From: Negativicutes bacterium
Lineage (GTDB): Bacteria > Bacillota_C > Negativicutes > Sporomusales_B > JARLHX01
Assembly (NCBI GenBank): GCA_031292015.1
Contig: JARLHY010000001.1
Location: 1-50,706, forward strand
DNA: 50,706 nt
Reading direction: 5' to 3'
Below the pieces are notes generated by a model. It had not been told where the DNA came from. It did no database searches and saw only the letters and a program-made list of their open reading frames with translations. Made by a program: the position numbers and the translations under genes. Positions 42,995 through 50,706 of the stretch are shown here, in pieces. Within the stretch, counting starts at the first letter, position 1, and each line of letters starts with the position of its first letter.

Positions 42995-44344
42995 CTATTG
43001 GGATACTGAACTTTCGGGCACGTAATTGGGACGGGGTTTTTCTACTTTGATAAAAGTCTCGACAGTGAAGAACAAGGCCACGGTACCTATCACCATCCCG
43101 CCGAAGCACAGCCAGAATGTCGATGTATAGGCCTCAATGGGGAATTTGCCCGCGACCTTGCCATAGCCGTCCAGGATGCTTCCCATGTATTGCTGATAGA
43201 AAGCTCCCCCAACAAAGTAGAACAAGTTAAATACCCCGATCGCGGTGCCGACCACTTTACGCGGCAGGCGTTCCGTCAGATTCGCATAGTTGGTGATATA
43301 GGCTCCGCCAAAGGCCCCCATCACGAAGCAGAAAGCCGACATGGTGGCGGGGCTCCACCCGCCTGGATTGAGGCAGATATACAGCCAGCCCAGAGTGTAG
43401 ACCACGGCGCCGATAATGACTACTTTTTTGCGGCTGTGTAAAACCCGGTCCGACACAATCCCGGCCAGGGGACAACCCACGATCATGCCGATTGCCCACC
43501 ACGACAGAACATTGCTGGCAATCTGTTTTTCAAATCCCAGAATATCCATCATGTAAGGAACAGCCCAGAGTCCCTGAAAACCCATCATCGGACCATACAC
43601 CGTAAAGGCATAAACCGCAAGCCAGGGGAAATTTCTGTTGGTAACCGAGATTTTGATTGCTTCCGACAGCTTGAGGCTGTCGTCCTTGGCCTGTTGCACT
43701 GCATCCACTTTGATGCCGTCAATCTCATCGATGGTGGGAAGACCCATATCCTGGGGCTTATTGCGGACAAAAATATACGTTAAGGCTGCAAGAACAACAC
43801 TGATCGCTCCCAGATAATAAAAAGCTTCCCGCCAGCCGGTGGCTGCTACGAACTTGGCCAGCGGAGCGGCCGCTCCCAGGGCTCCGATATTACCCACCGT
43901 CAAAAGAATGCCGGTCAGAGTTGCAAACTCGTAAGGCCTAAACCATTGAGCCTGAATTTTCATGATGGGAATATAAACGACCGCCACACCCAACCCCATC
44001 ATAACCCTGCCGATAATCGCCCAGTCAAAACTGGTGGCCAATCCGAACAGGGCAGTACCCACGCCGGCAACAACAAAGAATATTGTTACCGCCAGACGCG
44101 GTCCCAGAAAGTCGGCAAAAACACCTGAAGGAATTTGCATCGCCGCATACGGATAAAAATAAGCTGCCGATAATAATCCCAGACTGGCTGCACTGATACC
44201 AAAAGTTTTCATAAGTTCCGGAGCAACAACCGCTGGAGCGACCCGGTCAAAATAAACGAAGAAATACACTAGCCAAAGAGTTGCCAAGCAGACCCATCGA
44301 TAGGACAAGGTTTTCGCCGCGAGTTTTTGATCTACTTTTTCCAT
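42995..44344 (-). CDS. MFS transporter of the sigma-54 operon
   Basis: A 449-aa carrier with 12 helices. FFVYFDRVAPAVVAPELMKTFG near 28-50 and FADFLGPRLAVTIFF near 77 give the MFS signature. Its general pattern fits organic-anion or sugar-phosphate-type importers. It is the first gene after the -24/-12 promoter, so it probably brings in the acid that the following CoA-transferase activates. The ATG at 44344 has GGGGGA upstream. A 127-bp gap with a tandem repeat separates it from the CoA-transferase gene. Confidence 0.88.
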   Translation of the reverse strand: MEKVDQKLAAKTLSYRWVCLATLWLVYFFVYFDRVAPAVVAPELMKTFGISAASLGLLSAAYFYPYAAMQIPSGVFADFLGPRLAVTIFFVVAGVGTALFGLATSFDWAIIGRVMMGLGVAVVYIPIMKIQAQWFRPYEFATLTGILLTVGNIGALGAAAPLAKFVAATGWREAFYYLGAISVVLAALTYIFVRNKPQDMGLPTIDEIDGIKVDAVQQAKDDSLKLSEAIKISVTNRNFPWLAVYAFTVYGPMMGFQGLWAVPYMMDILGFEKQIASNVLSWWAIGMIVGCPLAGIVSDRVLHSRKKVVIIGAVVYTLGWLYICLNPGGWSPATMSAFCFVMGAFGGAYITNYANLTERLPRKVVGTAIGVFNLFYFVGGAFYQQYMGSILDGYGKVAGKFPIEAYTSTFWLCFGGMVIGTVALFFTVETFIKVEKPRPNYVPESSVSQ

Positions 44345-44423
44345 GGAACATCCCCCTTCAAGATTTATCTTGCGGACAGATCAGTTTCTGTGATTCATTT
44401 CACAGGCCCTGGCTATCCATGTT

Positions 44424-44439
44424 GCAACTTCTGTGCCAA
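44424..44439 (-). promoter_or_regulatory. Sigma-54 (-24/-12) promoter
   Basis: The minus strand reads TTGGCAC-AGAAG-TTGCAA, a near-perfect match to the -24/-12 consensus (TGGCAC, five bases, TTGCW). It is about 80 bp upstream of the MFS start and directly downstream of a sigma-54 activator gene. Confidence 0.9.
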
Positions 44440-44545
44440 CAAGCCCGGATTATGTAATGGCAGGACTCGGCGGTCGGGGGAGGTTTTTGCCGTGTTTCAG
44501 TTTGTAAACAAAATTCATTAAAAGCCGGTTTTACTGTTGGTAATT

Positions 44546-44561
44546 TGAAATGGCTGTTTCA
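44546..44561. promoter_or_regulatory. Candidate enhancer site for the sigma-54 activator
   Basis: The inverted repeat TGAAA-TGGCTG-TTTCA lies about 110 bp upstream of the -24 element, the usual distance for an activator binding site. No other good palindrome of this kind was noticed in the gap. Confidence 0.4.
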
Positions 44562-44707
44562 TTATTTCATCACACTGCCACCACTTCGCGGCACTCGTCC
44601 GGGCACAAAAAAGCCGCCACCTTCAGAATGTCTCAGCCGGCAGGCAACGGATTTTTCAAACATGAATCATCGGATCAGGCAGAAGTTTTTGAACCGTCAC
44701 TCCATCA

Positions 44708-46807
44708 TCACATCAGCGAATTACACCTGATTTTATACTTTTCCACCTTGCGCAAAAAGGTGGCCGGATCAAGCCCCAGGGTGCGGGCGGCGTGCCGCAT
44801 GCTCTTACATTCGCGCAAGGACCGTTCCACGATATCTCTTTCAATCCGTTCCATAACACTCTTCAGCGGCAACAGCTGCTCCAGTTCGACAGGGCCTTTG
44901 CCCGGCATCTGCTGAAGAATGTTGCACGGCAGGTCCTGGGCGGTGATCATGTCGTCAGGGCAGGTGATAATCAATCTTTCCAAGATGTTGATCAATTCAC
45001 GAACATTGCCCGGCCAGTTATAGGCGTTGAATAAATCCAGCACCTCATTCGACAGCTTTTTTGCCGTCCGGTGCTTGTCGTTCAGCTTTTTCAGATAGGT
45101 ATCAGCAAGAATCGCGATATCGACAGGCCTTTCCCGAAGCGGCGGAATGGTGATCGGAACGACGTTGATACGGTAATACAGATCCTCCCTGAACTTGCCG
45201 GCCCGTACATCCGCCTCCAGGTCCCGGTTCGTGGCAAAGATCAGCCGCGCATCCACCCGTATCGATTTTTCCCCGCCCACTTTGAATATTTCCTGGTCCT
45301 GTAAGGCCCTTAACAGCTTGACCTGCGTAGTCAGAGGTATTTCCCCGATTTCATCCAGAAACAGGGTCCCATCATTCGCAATCTCAAACATCCCCGGCTT
45401 CCCGCCTTTTTTAGCTCCGGTGAACGCACCTTCGCAGTAGCCGAATAATTCCGATTCAAGCAGGCTCTCCGGAATCGCTCCGCAGTTAATTTTAATAAAC
45501 GCATTTTCGCGACGCAAGCTGTTTTGATGGATATAGTTTGCCAACACTTCCTTACCGACTCCCGACTCCCCTTGAATCAGAATAGGAGTATCGACCACCG
45601 CCACCCGCATCGCCAAATCATAAATGCGCTTCATTGCCTCGCTGCGGAAAGAACCGGTATTGGAGGCCACCTGCACCTTCAAAGAGGAGAGTTCGGAAAA
45701 ATATTGTTCCTTCAAGCGGTTGACCTGTTCCAGTTCCATTCGCAGCGACGCCAATTCCGTAAAATCACGCACATTGCTGATTACCTTGGATACTCCGCCC
45801 ATTTCGTCAAAAACCGGATTACCGGTCACTGCCACAGTCTTGCCGTTCAACTCATACGAAACAGAATAGGTCTTCTTTTTATCGAGAACCTTCTGGGTAA
45901 CGCACGCCGGCAAATTATGATAGCTCGCCACATCGATGGCATTATGATTGATGACTCTTTCCGGCACCATCCCCAGCAGCTTTCCGCACGCTGCGTTGAT
46001 TTTGAGCAATTTGCCGTTTTCATCGGTTACAAAAATACCGTCATAGGAAAACTCAATGACAGCATCCAGTTCGCTGTTCAGCTGCTTTACCGCATTAAGC
46101 TCGTCAGCGAGTAATTCAATATCACTGATGGGCTGGAGCGAGGCTACCGCTCCGACAATCTCCGCTCCGTCTTTGATGGGGGCGGCGTTGGCGATATAAG
46201 TGCAGCCATTGCTGGTGTTTTTGCTGTTGCGGATAATCTGTCCTTTTTCCAGAACCTGATCACGCAGCATCTTGCACTCGGGAATGATTTCTTCGAACGG
46301 CCGGTTCGTCAACTGACTGGCCTTGACCGCCAGCATACGCTCAGCGGCGGGATTGACAAAAACTACCCGATTGTCCCGGTCGACGGCAACAATTCCGTGG
46401 GGAGTCGATTCCAACACCGCCTGCAACTGCTGCGTCACGCGCGTTGATTTCGCCTTAAAGCCTCGAATGATGTCACTCTTGGTCAAAATGCCCATAAGTT
46501 CGCCTTTTTTATTCAGCACCGGCAGTCTCTTGCGCGGATAAAGACAGGTCTCTTCGATGGGGGTATCCTGATCAATGAAGGTTATATCCGGGTGCATGAC
46601 GTTTTTTACCGGCAAATCCAGACTGATCTGGTCTTCGATGATATAGAGCAGATTCTTTTGGGTAAACATGCCGCATACTCTGCCATCGTCATTGACAACA
46701 GGAATTCCCTTGAACTTGAATTTCCGCAACATCCGTATCGCGTCGCTGATGCTGGATTCCATCGTGATTGTTACGACTTGTCTGGTCATATAATCCCGAA
46801 CAGTCAT
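44708..46807 (-). CDS. Sigma-54-dependent activator with CBS-CBS-PAS-PAS-AAA+-Fis architecture
   Basis: A 699-aa enhancer-binding protein. Two CBS domains (1-118) may sense adenylate nucleotides or CoA-type ligands. Two PAS domains follow (about 125-235 and 245-350). The AAA+ core carries GESGVGKE (Walker A, about 413-420), GAFTGA (about 460-465, contacts sigma-54) and GTLFLDEIGE (Walker B, about 480). A Fis-type helix-turn-helix ends the protein (SMRHAARTLGLDPATFLRKV). ATG at 46807. It follows marR by 54 bp and probably forms one transcript with it. Its obvious target is the adjacent -24/-12 promoter, so it would switch on acid metabolism in response to an energy or substrate signal. Confidence 0.93.
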   Translation of the reverse strand: MTVRDYMTRQVVTITMESSISDAIRMLRKFKFKGIPVVNDDGRVCGMFTQKNLLYIIEDQISLDLPVKNVMHPDITFIDQDTPIEETCLYPRKRLPVLNKKGELMGILTKSDIIRGFKAKSTRVTQQLQAVLESTPHGIVAVDRDNRVVFVNPAAERMLAVKASQLTNRPFEEIIPECKMLRDQVLEKGQIIRNSKNTSNGCTYIANAAPIKDGAEIVGAVASLQPISDIELLADELNAVKQLNSELDAVIEFSYDGIFVTDENGKLLKINAACGKLLGMVPERVINHNAIDVASYHNLPACVTQKVLDKKKTYSVSYELNGKTVAVTGNPVFDEMGGVSKVISNVRDFTELASLRMELEQVNRLKEQYFSELSSLKVQVASNTGSFRSEAMKRIYDLAMRVAVVDTPILIQGESGVGKEVLANYIHQNSLRRENAFIKINCGAIPESLLESELFGYCEGAFTGAKKGGKPGMFEIANDGTLFLDEIGEIPLTTQVKLLRALQDQEIFKVGGEKSIRVDARLIFATNRDLEADVRAGKFREDLYYRINVVPITIPPLRERPVDIAILADTYLKKLNDKHRTAKKLSNEVLDLFNAYNWPGNVRELINILERLIITCPDDMITAQDLPCNILQQMPGKGPVELEQLLPLKSVMERIERDIVERSLRECKSMRHAARTLGLDPATFLRKVEKYKIRCNSLM

Positions 46808-46861
46808 CACACTCTACCGCCTTTACGTTAATAAGCGTTTTAAGGCTCATAGCCAATGTGG

Positions 46862-47290
46862 CTACTTAAGTCGGTGGAATATATTAATCAAAACTTTCCT
46901 GAAGTGAGCAATCTCTTCAGCGGAACAGCCTTTCAGCATTTCCTGCGCAACAAAATGGGAGACCTCCTGAAGGGCAGTACGAAGTTCAAGGCTTTTCTCT
47001 GTCAATGAAATGTTATAGGCGCGCCGATCGCCTGGTACATTACTCCTGACTAAAAATCCATCACGCTCCAGCTTATCAACAAGTCCGGTGATTGTGGAGT
47101 TGTCAAAATGGCTTTTTCGGCTCAGCTCGGTCATCCCGATTCCATCGCCCTCAAAAAGCGTACAAAGAATTGACAGCTGCCCCGGGGTAACCGGAATATT
47201 CCGTCTGGCCAGCAAATCCTTAGTGTATTGATAATGCCGTTGTTCCGTTCTGGCAAGTAAAAAACATATATTATCAGGATGTAAAATCAT
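46862..47290 (-). CDS. MarR-family transcriptional regulator
   Basis: A 142-aa dimeric winged-helix repressor. The core is visible as VTPGQLSILCTLFEGDGIGMTELSRKSHFDNSTITGLVDKLE (helices 2-4), followed by the wing DGFLVRSNVPGDRRAYNISLTEKS. The ATG at 47290 has GGGAG upstream; an earlier TTG has no RBS. Such proteins usually bind a small aromatic or organic acid and autoregulate. A palindrome within its promoter supports this. It lies directly upstream of the sigma-54 activator gene, suggesting it controls expression of that activator. Confidence 0.9.
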   Translation of the reverse strand: MILHPDNICFLLARTEQRHYQYTKDLLARRNIPVTPGQLSILCTLFEGDGIGMTELSRKSHFDNSTITGLVDKLERDGFLVRSNVPGDRRAYNISLTEKSLELRTALQEVSHFVAQEMLKGCSAEEIAHFRKVLINIFHRLK

Positions 47291-47350
47291 AGTGTGTTTG
47301 ACTCCCAATTTCTGGATAGAGATATTTTACACACAAAATATTCCACCTAG

Positions 47351-47379
47351 AATTTATACTAAAAAGAATATTCTGTCAA
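47351..47379 (-). promoter_or_regulatory. Promoter and likely operator of marR
   Basis: The minus strand has TTGACA (47374-47379) followed by TATAAA 15 bp downstream, or TAAATT at 17 bp. The perfect palindrome AGAATATTCT (47365-47374) lies in the spacer, where a bound MarR dimer would block RNA polymerase. A second GAATATT half-site is just downstream. Confidence 0.65.
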
Positions 47380-47464
47380 TTATTATCTATTTACAAATTT
47401 CTAAAAATTTCGTCAATTTAAGCTACGCTTAATCTGCGACCCCAGGAATGCCGCCTGTCCGGCA

Positions 47465-47503
47465 AAAACAAACCAAAAGCACCAAGCCTGTTCGGCTTGG
47501 TGC
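47465..47503 (-). terminator. Intrinsic terminator after the 67-aa membrane protein
   Basis: A perfect 10-bp stem, GCACCAAGCC (47479-47488) with GGCTTGGTGC (47494-47503), followed on the minus strand by TTTTGGTTTGTTTTT. Confidence 0.85.
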
Positions 47504-47524
47504 CTTCTTCCATTGCGCCATATA

Positions 47525-47728
47525 TCAGTGCAAGATACTGACAGAAACCCCTGATGAAACCATGCCGATAACAACCAGAACGAATAGAGTCCAAAGGAAT
47601 AACATGATCTTAAGACCCGCATCGCTTAACCTGTCCCCAAAGGTTTTCACAAGCTGCTGCAGGATGCCGCAGCTGCATAATAAAATCAGCGCCATTGCCC
47701 ATGAAACATCAAATAATTCTACTTTCAT
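47525..47728 (-). CDS. 67-aa two-helix membrane protein
   Basis: A small hydrophobic protein starting MKVELFDVSWAMALILLCSC, with one helix at about 9-24 and a second at about 42-60 (IMLFLWTLFVLVVIGMV), joined by a charged loop (KTFGDRLSDAG). The ATG at 47728 has a GGAAAGTG-type site of modest quality. It is followed by a clear terminator, which favours a real transcript. I recognise no family. Confidence 0.6.
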   Translation of the reverse strand: MKVELFDVSWAMALILLCSCGILQQLVKTFGDRLSDAGLKIMLFLWTLFVLVVIGMVSSGVSVSILH

Positions 47729-48083
47729 ATTATCACTTTCCGCTCCAAGCGCACCGAACGGCAGCGCCAGGCAACTGAAATATTATTCGCTGTCAGCCCG
47801 GCGAGTTCCTTTTCAGCCCTGATGAAGTCAAGGTCGGTATCGACAGCCGAAGATTGATTTCAGATTTCTGGGCAGGGATGCCTACTCTGTTAAACAACAA
47901 CAAAAATGCCCCGCCCTAAAATATACTTGTCATTTTCTTCCTCGCTGCCGGCGAATCCAAGATAAGTCCGCAGAATTTATGAAAGAAGGAAAATGTTGTA
48001 TATACGGTAAAAGAACTAACTGGTATATAACCACTGGTATCATGAGCTCCTGCGAAAGCAATCTGTGGATAGGGGGAAGAGGT
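47729..48083. other. Intergenic region upstream of the TPM-domain gene
   Basis: No gene or clear promoter motif was found. The longer plus-strand frame that opens at 47979 and enters the TPM gene has no ribosome-binding site. The sequence may be a promoter region or decayed DNA. Confidence 0.4.
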
Positions 48084-48863
48084 TTGCGAAAAACAATCAG
48101 CATTGCAATTTTCGTTCTTTTGTTGCTCGCGGCGCCAGGCGCCTGTTTTGCCAAAGAGGATACCGATCCGTTCCCGCCGGTACCGACAAGCAGTATTTAC
48201 ATTCAAGACTACGCCTATGCAACTTATGATACAACCAAAAATGCCATTATGAATATCAGCACCAATCTGAATAAGAAAACAAAGGCTCAAGTGGTTGTGG
48301 TGACCATAAAAACTTTGGACGACATGCCAATTCAAGAATACGCCCATGGACTATTTCGCAAATGGGGCATTGGCAATAAAGAAAAAAACAATGGCGTTTT
48401 GATTTTAGTCGTTACCTCAACGAAACAGGTTCGTATTGAGGTCGGGTATGGCCTTGAAGGCAGATTGCCTGACGCGAAATGCGGCGAAATCATCAGAGAC
48501 AAAATGCAGCCGCAGTTAAAAGCCGGTGCTTTTAACGCCGGAATCATGGATGGATATCATGCTGTAGTTGATGAAGTATCCCGCGAATACGGCATTGATC
48601 CGGCAAGCTTAACCGAAGTTAATGCCAAACCGAAAGACAGTGGCCTTGCCTTCCCCATCATCTTCTTTGGCGGCTTGTTTATTATTATGATGGTATATGC
48701 CATATACCGTTTTTTTGTACCGCGCCGCTATCCAAGCGGAGACGGCGCCGGTTATTATGACAGCGGCTCCGGCAGTGATTCAGGCGGCTACTCCGGCGAC
48801 AGCGGCGGTGGCGGCGACAGCTTTGGCGGCGGTGACAGCGGCGGCGGCGGAGCCGATTCCTGA
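48084..48863 (+). CDS. TPM-domain membrane protein (YgcG family)
   Basis: 259 aa, taken from the TTG at 48084, which has GGGGGAAGAGG upstream and opens with a clear signal peptide (LRKTISIAIFVLLLLAAPGACFA). Starting further upstream would bury this signal behind an unrelated leader. The extracytoplasmic TPM domain (about 35-170) has SSIYIQDYAYA, KAQVVVVTIKTLDDM, the GNKEKNNGVLILVV core and GYGLEGRLPDA. One helix follows (about 187-207), then a Gly/Ser-rich tail of repeats (GGDSGGGG). TPM proteins are thought to act in photosystem II repair or envelope maintenance; in bacteria the role is largely unknown. Confidence 0.85.
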   Translation: MRKTISIAIFVLLLLAAPGACFAKEDTDPFPPVPTSSIYIQDYAYATYDTTKNAIMNISTNLNKKTKAQVVVVTIKTLDDMPIQEYAHGLFRKWGIGNKEKNNGVLILVVTSTKQVRIEVGYGLEGRLPDAKCGEIIRDKMQPQLKAGAFNAGIMDGYHAVVDEVSREYGIDPASLTEVNAKPKDSGLAFPIIFFGGLFIIMMVYAIYRFFVPRRYPSGDGAGYYDSGSGSDSGGYSGDSGGGGDSFGGGDSGGGGADS

Positions 48864-48876
48864 ATTGCGGTCGACG

Positions 48877-49368
48877 TTAGAGAATACGGGTCATATCAAA
48901 CCACTGGGCACCACCGTGAGTCGAGCGGGAGACTCCGCCATTTACATAGCCAAATGATTCATAGTAGTGTACCAGCCGTTCCTTGCAAGTAAGAATGACG
49001 CTTTTGCGTCCGGTGTTTTGGGCTAGCTGAATGAAATGATTCATTAATTTGGCGGCAACTCCCTGTTTTTGGTATTCCGGAATCACATCAAGTCCAAAAA
49101 CCGTTAAATTCTCTCCGTCCGGCATATGGTTAAAGGTACTGTGAAACAGCTCGTCATAAATAACGGGGCTGTCGGTGATGCACCCGTTGATAAACCCGAT
49201 TAAAATCCCAGCGGCTTCCGCGACCAGGAAACAGTCGGGGAAAACGGCAATTCTGTCCTTGAATATTTCCTGCGACGCAGCTTCCGCCGCCGGAAAACAG
49301 GCTGCTTCTATTTCCGTTATGCGCTTTAGGTCTTCCGGCCGAACTCTTCGGATGATTACTTCTGGCAT
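48877..49368 (-). CDS. GNAT family N-acetyltransferase
   Basis: A 163-aa acetyl-CoA-dependent acetyltransferase. The start is MPEVIIRRVRPEDLKRITEIE, and the acetyl-CoA-binding motif is LDVIPEYQKQGVAAKLM near 93-110. This is followed by LTCKERLVHYYESFGYVNGG, typical of the arylalkylamine or small-molecule acetylating group. The substrate is unknown. ATG at 49368 with GGAGG seven bases upstream. It converges with the TPM gene, 13 bp apart. Confidence 0.9.
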   Translation of the reverse strand: MPEVIIRRVRPEDLKRITEIEAACFPAAEAASQEIFKDRIAVFPDCFLVAEAAGILIGFINGCITDSPVIYDELFHSTFNHMPDGENLTVFGLDVIPEYQKQGVAAKLMNHFIQLAQNTGRKSVILTCKERLVHYYESFGYVNGGVSRSTHGGAQWFDMTRIL

Positions 49369-49458
49369 AGGGTATCCTCCATCTTGTTTGTCGCCATGGT
49401 ATAAGGTTACTTATACCATAAATGAAGTCAAATGAGACTGTAACCCCAAAACGGACAG

Positions 49459-50295
49459 TTAAAAAGAACAGTAGTAGTGGCGCCTGTATTCTGCAGGCGT
49501 CATTTCGTTTAAGCCTTTTTGGAAACGTTCGTTGTGATAAAAAGCAATATAGGTTTCAACAAGTCGCCGAGTCTCATGGCGAGTTCTACCTCTATTTTGT
49601 CGTATGCATTCCGACTTTAGGGCACTAAAGAAAGATTCTATCGGGCTGTTATCTACACAAGTTCCCTGAAAGGATAAGCTTCGGAGGATAGCTGCTTTCC
49701 TAAGTTTTTCAGCATAATCTACAGAGCCAAATTGCGAACCTTGGTCCGAGTGGATAATAAGTCCTGGCCGGTGCGGGCTTCGTACTTTGCCTATAGCTTT
49801 AGTAACTGCGCTCAACACTAATTCGTTGTCATTTTTATTGGAAATTGCGTGTGCTACGATTGTCTTATCAAACATGTCTTTAATGGCGCAAAGGTACTCT
49901 ATACCATCTTTTGAGTTCAAATAGGTGACATCGACAGACCATTTCTGGTTAGGCCCTGTAGTCGAGAAGTTCCGCTTGATAAGGTTGGGAGTAAAATGAG
50001 GTTTGACAGGGCCATACTTCTTTTTACTACGTATTACAGAACGAATGGCGAGGATCTTCATGTATCGATGAACGGTTTTGTTACTGATAACAAGGCCGTA
50101 TTTTCTTTTTAGCACCATCCTAATCCGTTCAATACCATAGATTGGGCGAGAATGGTGTATCTGGGCAACTAACAAAGCAATCTTTCCGTTGAATTTCTTG
50201 TGCTCGGGCCTTCCCAGACATATCCAGTCATAGTACCCGCTCCTTGAACAGTCCAGCACTGCGCATAGGATCGTTATGGAATATCTATCCTGCAA
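49459..50295 (-). CDS. IS3-family transposase OrfB (DDE integrase core)
   Basis: 278 aa in the minus-1 frame relative to orfA. It has an HTH_21 region at the start (IYGIERIRMVLKRKYGL). The rve integrase core carries the DDE triad: the first Asp in SVDVTYL, the second in IIHSDQGSQF and Glu in NSPIESFFSALK. The frame continues upstream without a stop to the slippery site, so the active product is the OrfAB fusion. Group assignment (IS150-like) is by general resemblance. Confidence 0.93.
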   Translation of the reverse strand: MQDRYSITILCAVLDCSRSGYYDWICLGRPEHKKFNGKIALLVAQIHHSRPIYGIERIRMVLKRKYGLVISNKTVHRYMKILAIRSVIRSKKKYGPVKPHFTPNLIKRNFSTTGPNQKWSVDVTYLNSKDGIEYLCAIKDMFDKTIVAHAISNKNDNELVLSAVTKAIGKVRSPHRPGLIIHSDQGSQFGSVDYAEKLRKAAILRSLSFQGTCVDNSPIESFFSALKSECIRQNRGRTRHETRRLVETYIAFYHNERFQKGLNEMTPAEYRRHYYCSF

Positions 50296-50300
50296 GTGGT

Positions 50301-50621
50301 CTATGACTCGGTATTTTTCTTTTGGAGTCGTAGGAAGGCCGTCGCCTTTTTTATATCTTCCATCATTTTAACGTATTCTCTGAGTTCCTCCAGGCTCATC
50401 TTGTCTGGGTCAAGACTCTTGGACCTTCCGCCTCGCGGATTCTTACTTCTGCCTCTGCCATCTACCGTAGTACCGTATTTTCTATACTGTTTGACCCAGC
50501 GAGTGAGCACGGACGTAGATAGCTCAAGCTCCCTTATTATTTCAGTGGAACTCCGGCCTTGGAGATACGCTTCTACTATCTGGTTCTTTTCATCTATTGT
50601 CCTCTTAGTGTGTTTTCCCAT
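50301..50621 (-). CDS. IS3-family transposase OrfA
   Basis: A 106-aa DNA-binding protein from ATG 50621, with GGGGGTGAT upstream. Helix-turn-helix: KRTIDEKNQIVEAYLQGRSS, then STEIIRELELSTSVLTRWVKQYR. A leucine-rich helix follows (LEELREYVKMMEDIKKATAF). The minus-strand heptamer AAAAAAG at 50346-50352 lies in frame as A-AAA-AAG and is followed by an AAGGC-GACG-GCCTT stem, the usual signal for programmed -1 frameshifting into orfB. Confidence 0.92.
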   Translation of the reverse strand: MGKHTKRTIDEKNQIVEAYLQGRSSTEIIRELELSTSVLTRWVKQYRKYGTTVDGRGRSKNPRGGRSKSLDPDKMSLEELREYVKMMEDIKKATAFLRLQKKNTES

Positions 50622-50706
50622 ATTATCACCCCCAATCTTATTAAAACAAAAGACAGCAGTTTTCACTACTGTCTTTTTTCGGTGTCCGTTTTATAGAGTT
50701 AGTCTC

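Larger units (their letters stand above)
44345..44707. other. Control region between sigma-54 activator and its operon
   Basis: No gene was seen. It contains the -24/-12 promoter and the candidate enhancer site listed separately, in the layout expected for bacterial enhancer-binding proteins: activator gene, enhancer about 110 bp upstream of the promoter, then the operon. Confidence 0.7.
49434..50706 (-). mobile_element. IS3-family insertion sequence (about 1.27 kb)
   Basis: Imperfect terminal inverted repeats begin with GAGACT at 49434 and, read on the other strand, at 50706, sharing AAAACGGACA and ACAGTAGT blocks further in. They enclose overlapping orfA and orfB genes on the minus strand. 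The right end coincides with the end of the window, so target duplication cannot be checked there. This coincidence suggests the sequence contig stops at a repeated IS copy. Confidence 0.9.

Overview
The window (GC roughly mid-50s by eye) looks like the chromosome of an anaerobic, endospore-forming Firmicute with a diderm envelope, most likely a Negativicutes relative of the Sporomusaceae. This is inference: a complete gerA-gerB-gerC germinant-receptor operon indicates spores. A CIRCE/HrcA site and many AGGAGG ribosome-binding sites with frequent TTG starts fit Firmicutes. A giant cyclic beta-1,2-glucan synthase suggests a periplasm. CoA-dependent acid metabolism under a sigma-54 activator suggests anaerobic fermentation. 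No rRNA, tRNA, phage or CRISPR array was seen. The only mobile element is an IS3-family copy whose outer end coincides with the end of the window.

Layout. 1-4.6 kb: Smr-domain protein (5' end missing), zinc alcohol dehydrogenase, 4-oxalocrotonate-tautomerase-like enzyme, MFS exporter, an HMA-TauE/SafE copper-type membrane protein, a 37-aa membrane peptide and a Cys-rich small protein sharing a bidirectional terminator. 4.6-12.9 kb: one 2753-aa cyclic glucan synthase. 13.1-14.9 kb: a glycosyltransferase, a Thr/Pro-rich mucin-like protein with a duplicated motif, and a small coiled-coil membrane protein with a structured leader. 15.1-19.0 kb: CheW, a 65-aa partner protein and a FIST-PAS-PucR regulator, followed by a 3D-domain cell-wall protein. 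20-22.4 kb: htpG with a promoter-CIRCE module, preceded by a 237-bp structured repeat element. 22.6-27.0 kb: gerABC plus an unlisted 53-aa membrane protein that looks like a receptor D subunit.

27.1-37.2 kb, all on the minus strand: a nudC gene, an FAA-family hydrolase and two M20 hydrolases, then a LacI regulator-ribokinase-RpiB-MFS-MFS operon whose regulator gene has twin perfect LacI/CcpA-type palindromes upstream and apparently starts at CTG. 37.4-38.3 kb: soluble chemoreceptor.

38.5-47.3 kb is the most coherent system: MarR and a CBS-PAS-AAA+ sigma-54 activator sit upstream of a strong -24/-12 promoter that drives MFS transporter, CoA-transferase, a 4-hydroxybutyryl-CoA-dehydratase-like flavoprotein and an acyl-CoA dehydrogenase. 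This reads as uptake, CoA activation, an unusual elimination, hydroxylation or isomerisation step, and reduction of an organic acid. The dehydratase-like protein appears to lack the His iron-sulfur ligand and two catalytic residues of the canonical enzyme, so its real reaction may be new. 47.5-50.7 kb: small membrane protein, TPM-domain protein, GNAT acetyltransferase, and the IS3 element.
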